Program-made: the position numbers and the translations under genes
Notes under the pieces: generated by a model
Database searches by the model: none
Seen by the model: the letters and a program-made list of their open reading frames with translations, nothing else
What the model was told of the DNA's origin: nothing
From: Candidatus Aenigmatarchaeota archaeon
GTDB taxonomy: Archaea > Aenigmatarchaeota > Aenigmatarchaeia > GW2011-AR5 > JAHLMP01
Direction: 5' to 3'
Assembly: GCA_018920315.1 (NCBI GenBank)
Contig: JAHLMP010000004.1
Location: 2,753 to 64,617 of the forward strand
Length of the DNA: 61,865 bases
Part shown: in pieces, positions 20,615 through 30,001 of the stretch
Layout: every line of letters begins with the position of its first letter
How positions within the stretch are numbered: the stretch's first letter is position 1

Positions 20615-21889
20615 ATGGAAAAAACTTCAGATATTTCTGGATTTTACAACCTTTCAATAGAAGAAAGATTAAAAATTCTCAAAGATTTTTGTAATTTAAC
20701 TGATGATGACATCAACCTCCTTAAAAATGCTGGCGCTTTGAGTTTAGATATTGCAAATAGAATGATTGAAAATGTAATTGGTGTGCAACATCTACCTTTT
20801 GGAATAGCAACACACTTTTTGATAAATGGGAAAGAGTATTTTATTCCAATGGCAATAGAAGAGCCTAGCGTTGTTGCGGCAGCAAGCTATGCTGCAAAAT
20901 TAGCAAGAGCTGGCGGTGGTTTTATAGCAAAGGCAAGCGATTCTTTAATGATTGGTCAGATTCAAATAATAAACATAAAAGATATTGAAAATGCGAAGAA
21001 AAAAATAATAGAAAAAAAGGAAGAGCTTATAAAAATGGCTAATGAGACAAATCCTACCTTAATAAGTTATGGTGGTGGAGCAAAAGATATTGAAGTAAGA
21101 GAGCTTGAAACTATAAGAGGAAAGATGTTAATTTTACATCTTATTGTTAATGTAGCTGATGCGATGGGAGCTAATATAATAAATACGATGTGTGAAGCTA
21201 TTGCAAAAAGAATAGAAGAGCTTGTAGAAGGAAAAGTTAGATTAAGAATTATTTCAAATCTTGCTACAAAAAGAATTGTAAGAGCAAAAGCTGTTTGGAA
21301 AAAAGAGGTTGTTGGTGAGGAAGTTATTGAAGGTGTTCTAGATGCTTATGCCTTTGCCTTAGCAGACGAATATAGAGCAACTACTCATAACAAAGGAATA
21401 ATGAATGGGATAGATGCTGTAGCTTTAGCTTGTGCACAAGACTGGCGAGCTATAGAGGCTGGAGCTCATGCTTATGCTTCTCTTTCCGGAAGATATCTTC
21501 CTTTAACAAAATATAGAAAGGATGAAGAAGGAAATCTTGTTGGAGAGATAGAATTGCCGTTACAAGTTGGAATAGTTGGTGGTGCAACAAGAACAAATGA
21601 AATAGCAAAAATCGCATTAAAAATATTAGGCGTAAGTAGCGCTAAAGAGCTTGCCGAAGTGATGGCAAGCGTTGGCCTTGCTCAAAACTTTGCTGCTTTA
21701 AGAGCATTAGCAACAGAAGGTATCCAACGCGGACATATGGAGCTTCATGCAAGAAACCTTGCGATAATGACTGGGGCAAAATTAAATCTTGTTGATAAGG
21801 TTGTAGAAATAATGATAAAAGAAGGGAATATAAGTTTTGAAAACGCTAAAAGGATTTTAAGCGAAATACAAAAAAGTAAAAATGTTTAA
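20615..21889 (+). CDS. hydroxymethylglutaryl-CoA reductase, class II type
   Basis: RAGGGFIAKASDSLMIGQIQI, NIINTMCEAI, DWRAIEAGAHAYASLSGRY, GIVGGATRTN. Confidence 0.92.
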   Translation: MEKTSDISGFYNLSIEERLKILKDFCNLTDDDINLLKNAGALSLDIANRMIENVIGVQHLPFGIATHFLINGKEYFIPMAIEEPSVVAAASYAAKLARAGGGFIAKASDSLMIGQIQIINIKDIENAKKKIIEKKEELIKMANETNPTLISYGGGAKDIEVRELETIRGKMLILHLIVNVADAMGANIINTMCEAIAKRIEELVEGKVRLRIISNLATKRIVRAKAVWKKEVVGEEVIEGVLDAYAFALADEYRATTHNKGIMNGIDAVALACAQDWRAIEAGAHAYASLSGRYLPLTKYRKDEEGNLVGEIELPLQVGIVGGATRTNEIAKIALKILGVSSAKELAEVMASVGLAQNFAALRALATEGIQRGHMELHARNLAIMTGAKLNLVDKVVEIMIKEGNISFENAKRILSEIQKSKNV

Positions 21890-21941
21890 AAAAATTAGAG
21901 TGTAAAGATATTAACAATTTTAGAAAGAAAAGGCGAGATAA

Positions 21942-22340
21942 ATGGAAGAGGGAGAAACAAAAATTACTGAAATAAAAAAATGTAATCCGGGGTCTTTTGT
22001 AATAATAGAGAATGAACCATCTACCGTAGTGGATTTAAAAATTTCCAAAACAGGAAAACATGGAGATGCTAAAGCAAGATTAGAAGCTATAGGCATTTTT
22101 GATGCTCAAAAAAGGGTAATTGTAAAACCAGCTGACGAGCAGATAAAAGTTCCGATAATAGAAAAGGTGAATGCTCAAGTACTATCTATAAGCGGAGACT
22201 ATGCACAAGTGATGGATATGTCAAACTTCTCTACTTATGAAGTTAAGATACCAGAAGAATTTAAGGAAAAGATTAAAGAAGGTGATGAGGTTCTTATCTG
22301 GAAGTTTGGTAAAAAAATGATAATAAAATCGCTAAAATAA
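21942..22340 (+). CDS. translation initiation factor aIF5A
   Basis: ISKTGKHGDAKARLEAIGIFD hypusine loop. Confidence 0.95.
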   Translation: MEEGETKITEIKKCNPGSFVIIENEPSTVVDLKISKTGKHGDAKARLEAIGIFDAQKRVIVKPADEQIKVPIIEKVNAQVLSISGDYAQVMDMSNFSTYEVKIPEEFKEKIKEGDEVLIWKFGKKMIIKSLK

Positions 22341-22365
22341 TTTTAAGAGAAAAATAGGTGATAGG

Positions 22366-22857
22366 TTGAAAGTAATTCTTGGAATAGATCCGGGTGTTAT
22401 AACAGGGATTGCAATAATAGATCTTAAACTTGAAAAAATTGTTGTAAAAAGTGAAAGAAATTTTTCAAAGGATGATATAATAAATTTTGTTCTTAATTTT
22501 GGAGAACCTATAATTGTTGCATGCGATGTTTCAAATCCACCAAAAGCTGTAAGAAGGATAGCAAGCGTTTTTGGAGCAAAGCTTATTTATCCTAGAAAAA
22601 ATTTAGATAGAAAAAGAAAGGAAAAGATAATAAGAAGATTCTCAAAATATGTTAAAAATAATCATGAAAGAGACGCTTTAGCAAGCTCTTTATTTGCATA
22701 TAATAAAATAATTCATATTATCAAAAAAGTAGAAAAAATTGTAGATGATGAAAAAATACTTGAGCAGGTTTCGGCGAAAATAATAAAGGAAAAAAGAATA
22801 GGAAATATTAAGCAAGTTTTATTAAAGATTAAAAATTCAGAGAACTCTAAAAATTAA
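22366..22857 (+). CDS. DUF460-like/RNase H-fold protein
   Basis: MKVILGIDPGVITGIAIIDL ... ACDVSNPPKAVRRIASVFGAKLIYPRKNL; conserved D and ERDALAS. Confidence 0.7.
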   Translation: MKVILGIDPGVITGIAIIDLKLEKIVVKSERNFSKDDIINFVLNFGEPIIVACDVSNPPKAVRRIASVFGAKLIYPRKNLDRKRKEKIIRRFSKYVKNNHERDALASSLFAYNKIIHIIKKVEKIVDDEKILEQVSAKIIKEKRIGNIKQVLLKIKNSENSKN

Positions 22858-22863
22858 TAAAAT

Positions 22864-22978
22864 GGGCCGATGGTCTAATGGCATGACGCAGCTTCGGCGA
22901 AGCTGAGATTGGGGGTTCGAATTCAAAAATATTTGGGTTAGATTAAAAAATAGAAAGAAGAAAATCCCCCTCGGTCCA
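22864..22978 (+). tRNA. tRNA-Ala(GGC) with 43-nt T-loop intron (22922..22964)
   Basis: GGGCCGA-TG-GTCTAATGGCATGAC-G-CAGCT-TCGGCGA-AGCTG-AGATT-GGGGG-TTCGAA[43 nt]T-CCCCC-TCGGTCC-A; G3:U70 pair supports Ala; position 33 would be C. Confidence 0.8.
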
Positions 22979-23022
22979 TAAATATCTAAAATTTTCGTTA
23001 AACTAATTTTAAAGGTCTTTTT

Positions 23023-23520
23023 ATGTTTTACGCAACGCTTTGTGAGATAATAAAAGATGGAAAAATTTTATTGAAAAAAGCATCAAGAGGCGTTAGTAAA
23101 GGAAAATGGAATGGATTGGGAGGAAAGATAGAAAATAATGAAAGCGTTATTGAAAATTTAATTAGAGAAGTTAAAGAAGAAGCTGATATTATAATAAAGA
23201 ATCCAAGGTATCATGGAAAGATAAAATTCTTTCAAGGTAATAGAGAAAAAATTTTCGGAATAGTTTATATATTTTCTGCAAATTATTTTGAAGGAAAAAT
23301 TAGAGAAAGTGAGGAAGGTGAGCTTAGATGGTTTTCCTTAGATGAAATTCCTTTTCATGAAATGTGGCAAGACGATGCGATTTGGCTTCCATTAGTTCTT
23401 GAGGGCAAGAAATTCTTAGCTGAGTTTCTATTTGATGAAGAGATGAAAAGGATATTAGATTATAGGATAAAATTATTAGAAGGAAAAATAGAAAATGATG
23501 AAAGATGCAAAACATACTAA
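23023..23520 (+). CDS. NUDIX hydrolase (8-oxo-dGTP diphosphatase-like)
   Basis: GLGGKIENNESVIENLIREVKEEADI Nudix box. Confidence 0.88.
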   Translation: MFYATLCEIIKDGKILLKKASRGVSKGKWNGLGGKIENNESVIENLIREVKEEADIIIKNPRYHGKIKFFQGNREKIFGIVYIFSANYFEGKIRESEEGELRWFSLDEIPFHEMWQDDAIWLPLVLEGKKFLAEFLFDEEMKRILDYRIKLLEGKIENDERCKTY

Positions 23521-23957
23521 ATGAAACCATTGCGATAATAATCTTAAGCGTAATGCCAATAAGCGAATTGCGTGGAAGCATACCATTAGGATTGCAACTT
23601 GGTTTAAACCCAATTTTTGTATTTCTAATTTCAATAATATTCAACGCTTTAGTTTTCTTTCCAATATACTTTGGATTAGAGCTATTCTATCATAGATTCT
23701 TTTATCGCTTTAAATTTGTTAACAAATGCTTGGAGAGGATTTCAAAACATAAAGATAAGATTGACAAATATGGTTTTTTTGGATTAGTCATTCTTGTTGC
23801 AATACCTTTACCATTTACAGGAGCATGGACAGGCTCTGGATTATCTTGGTTGTTAAGATTAGAGTGGAAGAAAAGTTTTTTCGCAATATTTATTGGAGTA
23901 TTGATTGCTGGGATTGTTGTATTGTTAATTTCTCTAAGCATTTTGAAAATATTTTAG
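23505..23957 (+). CDS. COG2426-type small multidrug export-like membrane protein
   Basis: ISELRGSIPLGLQLGLNPIFVFLIS...AIPLPFTGAWTGSGLSWLL. Confidence 0.8.
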   Translation: MQNILNETIAIIILSVMPISELRGSIPLGLQLGLNPIFVFLISIIFNALVFFPIYFGLELFYHRFFYRFKFVNKCLERISKHKDKIDKYGFFGLVILVAIPLPFTGAWTGSGLSWLLRLEWKKSFFAIFIGVLIAGIVVLLISLSILKIF

Positions 23958-23963
23958 AAGTTA

Positions 23964-25088
23964 CTATTTTTTAATATTCTTTACCTCATTTTTTTGCATC
24001 CATCTTGCTCCTTTGATAGGAATTTTATTTTTGCAATTTGGACAAAAGAATCTTGAGCCCTTTCTTTCAATATTAATTTCTTCAACAAAAAATCCAAATC
24101 TTCTTATTAATAATTCTTTACATCTTGGACAATATGTATTTTCTTTTTCATGTCTAACGTTCCCGATATAAACATAATCCAAATAGTCTTCTGCTATTTT
24201 TGCTGCTTTTTCAAGTGTTTCTACTGGAGTTGGCATCGCGTGCATCTTATAAGCTGGATAGTAAGCAGAAAAATGCAGAGGAGTTTCTTTGCCTAAATTC
24301 TCTCTTATCCATCTTACCATCTCTAGAATAATATCTTTGCTATCATTGTAGCCAGGAATTACAAGATTTGTTATTTCTATCCAGACGCCTAGCTTTTTAT
24401 AAAGCTTTAAGGAATTTTGCACTGGCTCTAAGCTAGCGTTACAAACATTTTTATAGAATTTTTCATCTCCTTTGTAATCTATATTTATTGCATGCAAATA
24501 CTTTGCCATTAACTTTATTGGTTCTTCGTTTGTATAGCCATTAGAAACCCAAACATTGTAATATCCTTTTTTAAAAGCTATTTTCATTGTCTCATATGCA
24601 AACTCAAACATTATTGTTGGCTCTGTGTAAGTGTAAGCAACACCCTGAGCTATTTTTTCTTTTTGAGAAGATTTTTTATTAATATCATCGAGAGTATTAA
24701 CAATTTCATTTGGTAGCATATCCTCTCCAAAAACATCTTTTGCTTGCGATATTTCCCAATTCTGACAAAATAGACAAGCAAGGTTGCAACCAACTGTAGC
24801 AAATGATAAGCATTTTGTTGCTGGTGCAAACATAAACAAAGGCTTTTTTTCAATAGGATCTATATTTATAGAGCAAACCTTTCCATAAACAAGAGAATAA
24901 AGCTTTCCATCAATATTTTTTCTTGCTCTACAAAATCCTTTCTCATTACTATTTATTACGCAAAACCTTGGGCAAAGTTGGCACTGAACTATTTTATTTT
25001 TTAGCTCCTTCCAGAACAAAGCCTCTTTTAATTTCTTTTCTTCTCTTGATTTTTCTTCATTTCTTTTTTCTTTGTTAATTTCTTCCAT
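23964..25088 (-). CDS. AmmeMemoRadiSam-type radical SAM enzyme (AmrS-like)
   Basis: PRFCVINSNEKGFCRARKN, SFATVGCNLACLFCQNWEIS, GVAYTYTEPTIMFE. Confidence 0.88.
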   Translation of the reverse strand: MEEINKEKRNEEKSREEKKLKEALFWKELKNKIVQCQLCPRFCVINSNEKGFCRARKNIDGKLYSLVYGKVCSINIDPIEKKPLFMFAPATKCLSFATVGCNLACLFCQNWEISQAKDVFGEDMLPNEIVNTLDDINKKSSQKEKIAQGVAYTYTEPTIMFEFAYETMKIAFKKGYYNVWVSNGYTNEEPIKLMAKYLHAINIDYKGDEKFYKNVCNASLEPVQNSLKLYKKLGVWIEITNLVIPGYNDSKDIILEMVRWIRENLGKETPLHFSAYYPAYKMHAMPTPVETLEKAAKIAEDYLDYVYIGNVRHEKENTYCPRCKELLIRRFGFFVEEINIERKGSRFFCPNCKNKIPIKGARWMQKNEVKNIKK

Positions 25089-25163
25089 TATATTTATTAA
25101 TTTTTCAAAATAATAAAAAAGAATTCAAAATTGAAAATTTTGCGCAAGAAACTTTTTCAAATT

Positions 25164-26210
25164 TTATCCACATTGTGCACTTCCTGAGCTTCCGCTACTT
25201 TTTCCAATAGGCCCAAAGCCTGGCGACTCTACTACTGTGCTCATTGTAAAGTTGCATTCATCTGGAGGATTTATAAATGCTGAGCAAATCACTTCTTTTA
25301 TTGCATTCGCTGATCTTGTTACACTTACTTCTTTACCATTTACAACAAATGTTGGAGAACCGCCTACATTATACTTATTTACTAATTCATCATCTACAGG
25401 AAATCTTGGAAATCTTCCATTTAGCCATGTGCTTTGATTGTTGTAAAGCTTTGTAATGTTAAACTTTTCATCGGTTGCTGCAATGCAAGAATTTAACTTG
25501 TTTTTATCAATGTTGGTTTCGTTCACGCATTTCGTTGAATTTCCACTTTCTACGAAGCATCTTATGAATTTTGTTAGCTTATCTCTCTGCTCTTTTTGTA
25601 TGCAATAAATTACTAAGTTGTCGTCAAGCTCTTCCTTTCCATGCATTATATAATTTACGAAGTTAATGCTCAACGATGCCTTATCTTTTAATGCTTCCAT
25701 TACTTGTACATATGCTTTTAAGAACTGCACTCCATAAGGACAATGGCTCATTATAAACACATTAGCTTCTGGCTTTTCTTTCTTTTCAACTATTTCTTCT
25801 GTTCTATTTTCCTCTTCAACACTCAATAGGTTTTCTGTGTTTATTGCTTGTGGAATAAAATATTTTCCATCCTTTGATACAAAATAGGTGTATGTGTCTT
25901 CTCCCAAAGAGCTAGAAATCTTAACAGTAAATTGATATAAGCCGCTCTCGCTCTCGCTTACATTTACTAGAGTAAGTGTTGCATCAATACCATTTGCCTT
26001 AAAATAACTTTCTATCCACTTTATTGCTTTATTGCTTGCATCTTGTGGAGAAAGTATATTATATCCTGTAGCACCAACACTTGGTCTAAAAAAGAAAATA
26101 GCTACTGTAATTATTGCTAACAAAATCGTTGAGAGCATCCATATATTAATAGTTATAGTTTTCTCACTTCTCTTTTCGGCTTCTCTTTCTTCCTTAGATT
26201 TTTCTTTCAT
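25164..26210 (-). CDS. membrane-anchored thioredoxin-fold/DsbA- or GILT-like protein
   Basis: N-terminal TM, VFIMSHCPYGVQFLKAYVQVMEAL, GGSPTFVVNGKEV. Confidence 0.65.
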   Translation of the reverse strand: MKEKSKEEREAEKRSEKTITINIWMLSTILLAIITVAIFFFRPSVGATGYNILSPQDASNKAIKWIESYFKANGIDATLTLVNVSESESGLYQFTVKISSSLGEDTYTYFVSKDGKYFIPQAINTENLLSVEEENRTEEIVEKKEKPEANVFIMSHCPYGVQFLKAYVQVMEALKDKASLSINFVNYIMHGKEELDDNLVIYCIQKEQRDKLTKFIRCFVESGNSTKCVNETNIDKNKLNSCIAATDEKFNITKLYNNQSTWLNGRFPRFPVDDELVNKYNVGGSPTFVVNGKEVSVTRSANAIKEVICSAFINPPDECNFTMSTVVESPGFGPIGKSSGSSGSAQCG

Positions 26211-26354
26211 TTATATCCCCTTTACCATTATTAAGATATAACAAAACTTTAAAAATTTAACTAAATCGCTAATATGCGAATAGAAAATTTATTTTAAATC
26301 TAATCCAATAATGAATTATGAATGTTTTCAAAATAGAATTTTTGAATAATAAAT

Positions 26355-26479
26355 GCGACTGTGGTCTAGAGCTAAGGCAGAGAATGGTAGGACACGAGCC
26401 CCCCATTAGCAAGAGGAAAGCTCGTGACCCGGGTTCGAACCTTTAGTTTAATAGCAAAGCGAAAGTCCCGGCAGTCGCA
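26355..26479 (+). tRNA. tRNA-Gly(CCC) with three introns: D loop (about 14-16 nt, near 26370..26385), anticodon loop 37/38 (13 nt, 26406..26418), T loop 59/60 (26 nt, 26440..26465)
   Basis: GCGACTG-TG-GTCTAG[..]GGTAGGAC-A-CGAGC-CCCCCA[TTAGCAAGAGGAA]A-GCTCG-TGAC-CCGGG-TTCGAA[CCTTTAGTTTAATAGCAAAGCGAAAG]T-CCCGG-CAGTCGC-A; all stems pair after excision. Confidence 0.88.
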
Positions 26480-26545
26480 TTTATATTTTTAAGCATTCGT
26501 AGCAAATCAAATTTTAGTCTTTAATTATTTTCAAGAGTTAAAGAG

Positions 26546-27751
26546 GTGATAACAGTAAAAGAAGAGAAGAAGATTGGAATCCCAGAAGTAAATATAGGAA
26601 CTTTTGGACATGTAGATCATGGAAAAACAACATTAGTAGAGGCTTTAACAGGAAAACGTACAGATGTTCATTCTGAAGAGCAAAAAAGAGGGATAACTAT
26701 ACGCTTGGGTTATGCAAATGCAAACTTTTATTTCTGCGAGACTTGTGGCTATTTCTCATCTCCTTTAATTCTGTATGCATGTCCAAATTGTGGTGCTCCA
26801 TGCAAATATCTCAGAACTGTATCTTTTGTAGATGCTCCTGGTCATGAGATGCTTACTGCAACAGTATTAGCTGCAACCTCACTCGTAGATGGAGCTTTGC
26901 TTGTAATAGATGCTAAAGAAGGAATAATGGAGCAAACAAAAGAGCATTTAATGGCTTTGAACATAGCAAATGTAAAAAATATAGTAATCATTCAAAATAA
27001 AATAGACCTTGTATCTGAAGAAAAAGCAAAAAAGAATTATGAAGAGATAAAGAATTTTGTAAAGGGCACTGTAGCTGAGAATGCTCCTATTATTCCTATT
27101 TCAGCGCAAAGAAAGATAAATATAAACTTTGTTGTTGAGGCTATTGAAGAGAAAATTCCTACACCAGAAAGAAAGATTGGAGAACCAAAATTTTTGATAG
27201 GAAGAAGTTTTGATGTTAATAAGCCTGGAACAAAAGTAAAGGAACTTAAAGGCGGGGTAATAGGCGGCTCGCTCTCAAGAGGAAGAATTAGAATAAACGA
27301 TGAGATAGAGATAAGGCCTGGATTATTAATTAAAGATGAATGGAAAAGCATTATAACAAAGGTTGTTAGCATAAGACATGGAGATGTTGAAGTAGAAGAG
27401 TGTTCACCAGGAGGTCTTGTAGGAATAATGACAACCTTAGATCCTTCGCTAACAAAAGCAGACTCTTTAGCTGGACAAATTGCAGGAAAAAATCTTCCTG
27501 ATATAACTTCAAATGTAGAAGTTCAAATTAGGTTAGTTAAGGATGTTAAACTTTCTAAAGGAGAAAATATAATAGTTATTCATGGAGTTACAAAAACATT
27601 GGGAATAATAGAAAACATAAAAAAAGATGATAAAATTCAAATAAGCCTTAAAATACCCATATGCGTAGAAAAGAATGAAAGGATTGTAATATCTAAAATG
27701 ATTAACAATACTTGGCGCTTGGTTGGTTATGGAGAAATAATAAATATTTAG
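26546..27751 (+). CDS. translation initiation factor aIF2 gamma
   Basis: NIGTFGHVDHGKTTLVEALTGKRTDVHSEEQKRGITIRLGYA, zinc knuckle, VDAPGHE, NKIDL. Confidence 0.95.
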   Translation: MITVKEEKKIGIPEVNIGTFGHVDHGKTTLVEALTGKRTDVHSEEQKRGITIRLGYANANFYFCETCGYFSSPLILYACPNCGAPCKYLRTVSFVDAPGHEMLTATVLAATSLVDGALLVIDAKEGIMEQTKEHLMALNIANVKNIVIIQNKIDLVSEEKAKKNYEEIKNFVKGTVAENAPIIPISAQRKININFVVEAIEEKIPTPERKIGEPKFLIGRSFDVNKPGTKVKELKGGVIGGSLSRGRIRINDEIEIRPGLLIKDEWKSIITKVVSIRHGDVEVEECSPGGLVGIMTTLDPSLTKADSLAGQIAGKNLPDITSNVEVQIRLVKDVKLSKGENIIVIHGVTKTLGIIENIKKDDKIQISLKIPICVEKNERIVISKMINNTWRLVGYGEIINI

Positions 27752-28017
27752 TGAGAGTTGTGAAATGTTGCTTTCCCGATAAGTATGTAAGTTAGAGAAA
27801 GTTCTAATAATTTTTAACATCTTGCTTTTTTCATTTTTCTTGCATTATCTTAGGAAATCGTAATAATATTTGAAGGCCCTTAGAAAACTATTAATTGAAA
27901 GAGCTTCCATAAAATTACCATTTCAACTATTAGCCAGAGAGAATAGAATTTTAATACAATTCCGAGTTATCTTCACTTTACACAATTTAATATATCACTT
28001 TATTTACTATCTCTAAT

Positions 28018-28839
28018 TTACAATATTCCGAAAATTTCCCTTCCTTTAAGTTCATGGGCATTAAAGCAAACATAGTTAGAATCTTTTTTAATGAATATAA
28101 TATTTCCTTTAACAGCTAGAACTATGCCTTCTATCTTTTCTTCTTTTTTTATTTTTATAAAATCTGGCTTAACGTTTTCCATAGCGTCTAAGTTATAATA
28201 TTTTCGTAAGTCATATATCACAAAATTTTCAAGATTTATTTTCAAAAATTCCGAATTCTTTATCTTATTTATCGCTTCAACTATAATTTTTATTGAGCTT
28301 ACTGGATTTACATAACTTTTTAAAAATTTCTTGTAACCACTAACCCTATCCTCAATCTTCAAATAATCTTTTATCTTTTGCTCGTATATTCTTGCAAGCT
28401 TTCCATCCTTAACCTTAGCGATAATTGCACCAAAATCTGCACCTTGCTCAATTAATCTATGTTTTACTCTCTGCTCTTGCGATATTCCAACTTTCAATAA
28501 ATTTCCAAAAAGTGCGATGTAAATGTTAAATTCTTTTTCCATGCATTCCTGTCTTTTCTCAAAATTTCTACAAATTCCTACACAAGAAGTACAAGGTAGA
28601 GTATCGTCTAACTTTTTACAAATTTCACATTGAAAAGAATTTTCTACTTTGTTATTTTTTGGACAATCGAAATGCATATTATTTTTAGTATATCCTATAC
28701 AATATCTATCGCCAATAGAAAAGCTTAAAGAATTGTATATTAATGGAATTACAAAATTTTCATTTTCATTTTTTATTACAAGCTCTGGTTCGTATTCATC
28801 ATCTATTCTTCTCCATCTGAAATCATTAACAATTAGCAT
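28018..28839 (-). CDS. DUF2797 family protein
   Basis: Cys pairs CEICKKLDDTLPCTSCVGIC, YIALFGNLLKVGISQEQRVKHRLIEQGADFGAII. Confidence 0.75.
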   Translation of the reverse strand: MLIVNDFRWRRIDDEYEPELVIKNENENFVIPLIYNSLSFSIGDRYCIGYTKNNMHFDCPKNNKVENSFQCEICKKLDDTLPCTSCVGICRNFEKRQECMEKEFNIYIALFGNLLKVGISQEQRVKHRLIEQGADFGAIIAKVKDGKLARIYEQKIKDYLKIEDRVSGYKKFLKSYVNPVSSIKIIVEAINKIKNSEFLKINLENFVIYDLRKYYNLDAMENVKPDFIKIKKEEKIEGIVLAVKGNIIFIKKDSNYVCFNAHELKGREIFGIL

Positions 28840-28877
28840 GCAGATCTTTTTATAAATCTAAAATTAAAGCAAAATGT

Positions 28878-29984
28878 TTAAGGTAAAAAGTCTTGTTTCT
28901 CTATCTTTTCTGGAAGATAGTTCTCTGAAACAAATCTAAACCCTTTTGATGTTAAAGCTTCTAACTCAGCTTTATATCTCTTATTTATCATCATTTGCAA
29001 TTCCCTTTGCCAATGTGGGTGCTGAAACCATTTATAGTTCATTAATTCTTTTGCTCTTTTTATATCTTGCTCAGTAGCTTTTATGGTATATTTTTTCAAA
29101 TCATATTTTAAGATATCGCTCATTGTCAAGCCAATAAATTTTGCATTAGGCGTGGCTAACTTTTCAGAAGTGTGAGCAAGATTCATAGAGCCTGTTTTTA
29201 TTACTGAATATATATACCATCCATAAGCATCACAATCACAAAAAACATAAACAGGCAAATTAAATTCTTCGCTAAGCCTTTTTATCAATCTTCTTGTTCC
29301 TCTTGCTGCCTGTCCTTGAGCGCCTATGATAATGCAATTGTGTTCCTTCCAAAACTTATCCTCATTTAATCTTTCCCATGCAGCGTTTTTCTCTACAACT
29401 AAACAGAAGTCTGCATCTACTCGCTTGAATTCTATATTTTCTACATTACTTGGGATTGCCCAACCACCGCTTCCAAGCTTATCCCAATGAATAGTGTCAC
29501 CAGAATCTAAAATTGTTACTTTTCCTACGACTCTGCCACGAACATCTGCATTTAGATGTAGTTGCTCTCTTAGTAAATCAAGCATAACCTCCAAATCTTC
29601 TATTACAGCATCGCTCTCATTTTGCTCATCAAATGTATTCTCATCGCTATCTGGCAATGTTCTTTTTACTGCATAGAACATATCTCTTAGCGAGGTATGA
29701 ATATTTTCTTCAATAAGCTCTTTGCATTTGCTTGCAATAATTATCGTTTGCATGAATTTTTTGGCATGCGCAATATTGAGAAAATATCTTTTTGCTTTCT
29801 TTTCACCTAGCTTTAATAATTTAGTTTTTTCGTCATAGCAAACATTCGAAAGTGCTCTTATAGGAACTTCCAAGTAAGGATTTTCATTTTTCTCTATTTG
29901 CTGAAGAATTTTGAAACCTATATTTTCCAATTCTTTTTTAGGAGATTTTTTTATCTCGCTCTCCTTTTTTTCACTTTCGCTCAA
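28878..29984 (-). CDS. top6A: DNA topoisomerase VI subunit A
   Basis: SLRDMFYAVKRTLPDSDENTFDEQNESDAVIEDLEVML; VYVFCDCDAYGWYIYSVIKTGSMNLAHTSEKLATP (Toprim). Confidence 0.95.
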   Translation of the reverse strand: MSESEKKESEIKKSPKKELENIGFKILQQIEKNENPYLEVPIRALSNVCYDEKTKLLKLGEKKAKRYFLNIAHAKKFMQTIIIASKCKELIEENIHTSLRDMFYAVKRTLPDSDENTFDEQNESDAVIEDLEVMLDLLREQLHLNADVRGRVVGKVTILDSGDTIHWDKLGSGGWAIPSNVENIEFKRVDADFCLVVEKNAAWERLNEDKFWKEHNCIIIGAQGQAARGTRRLIKRLSEEFNLPVYVFCDCDAYGWYIYSVIKTGSMNLAHTSEKLATPNAKFIGLTMSDILKYDLKKYTIKATEQDIKRAKELMNYKWFQHPHWQRELQMMINKRYKAELEALTSKGFRFVSENYLPEKIEKQDFLP

Positions 29985-30001
29985 AAAATCACCTCAAATT
30001 T

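Noticed and set aside
22864-22978. tRNA-Pro(CGG) reading of this gene
   Set aside because: It would need a 9-nt anticodon loop or a 27:43 mismatch; standard numbering gives anticodon GGC with the G3:U70 alanine identity pair
27752-28017. Structured noncoding RNA in the convergent gap after aIF2-gamma
   Set aside because: AT-rich, no convincing C/D, H/ACA or other motif found by eye
28878-29984. Missing adjacent top6B as an anomaly
   Set aside because: Top6B may simply lie elsewhere in the genome; not decidable from this window
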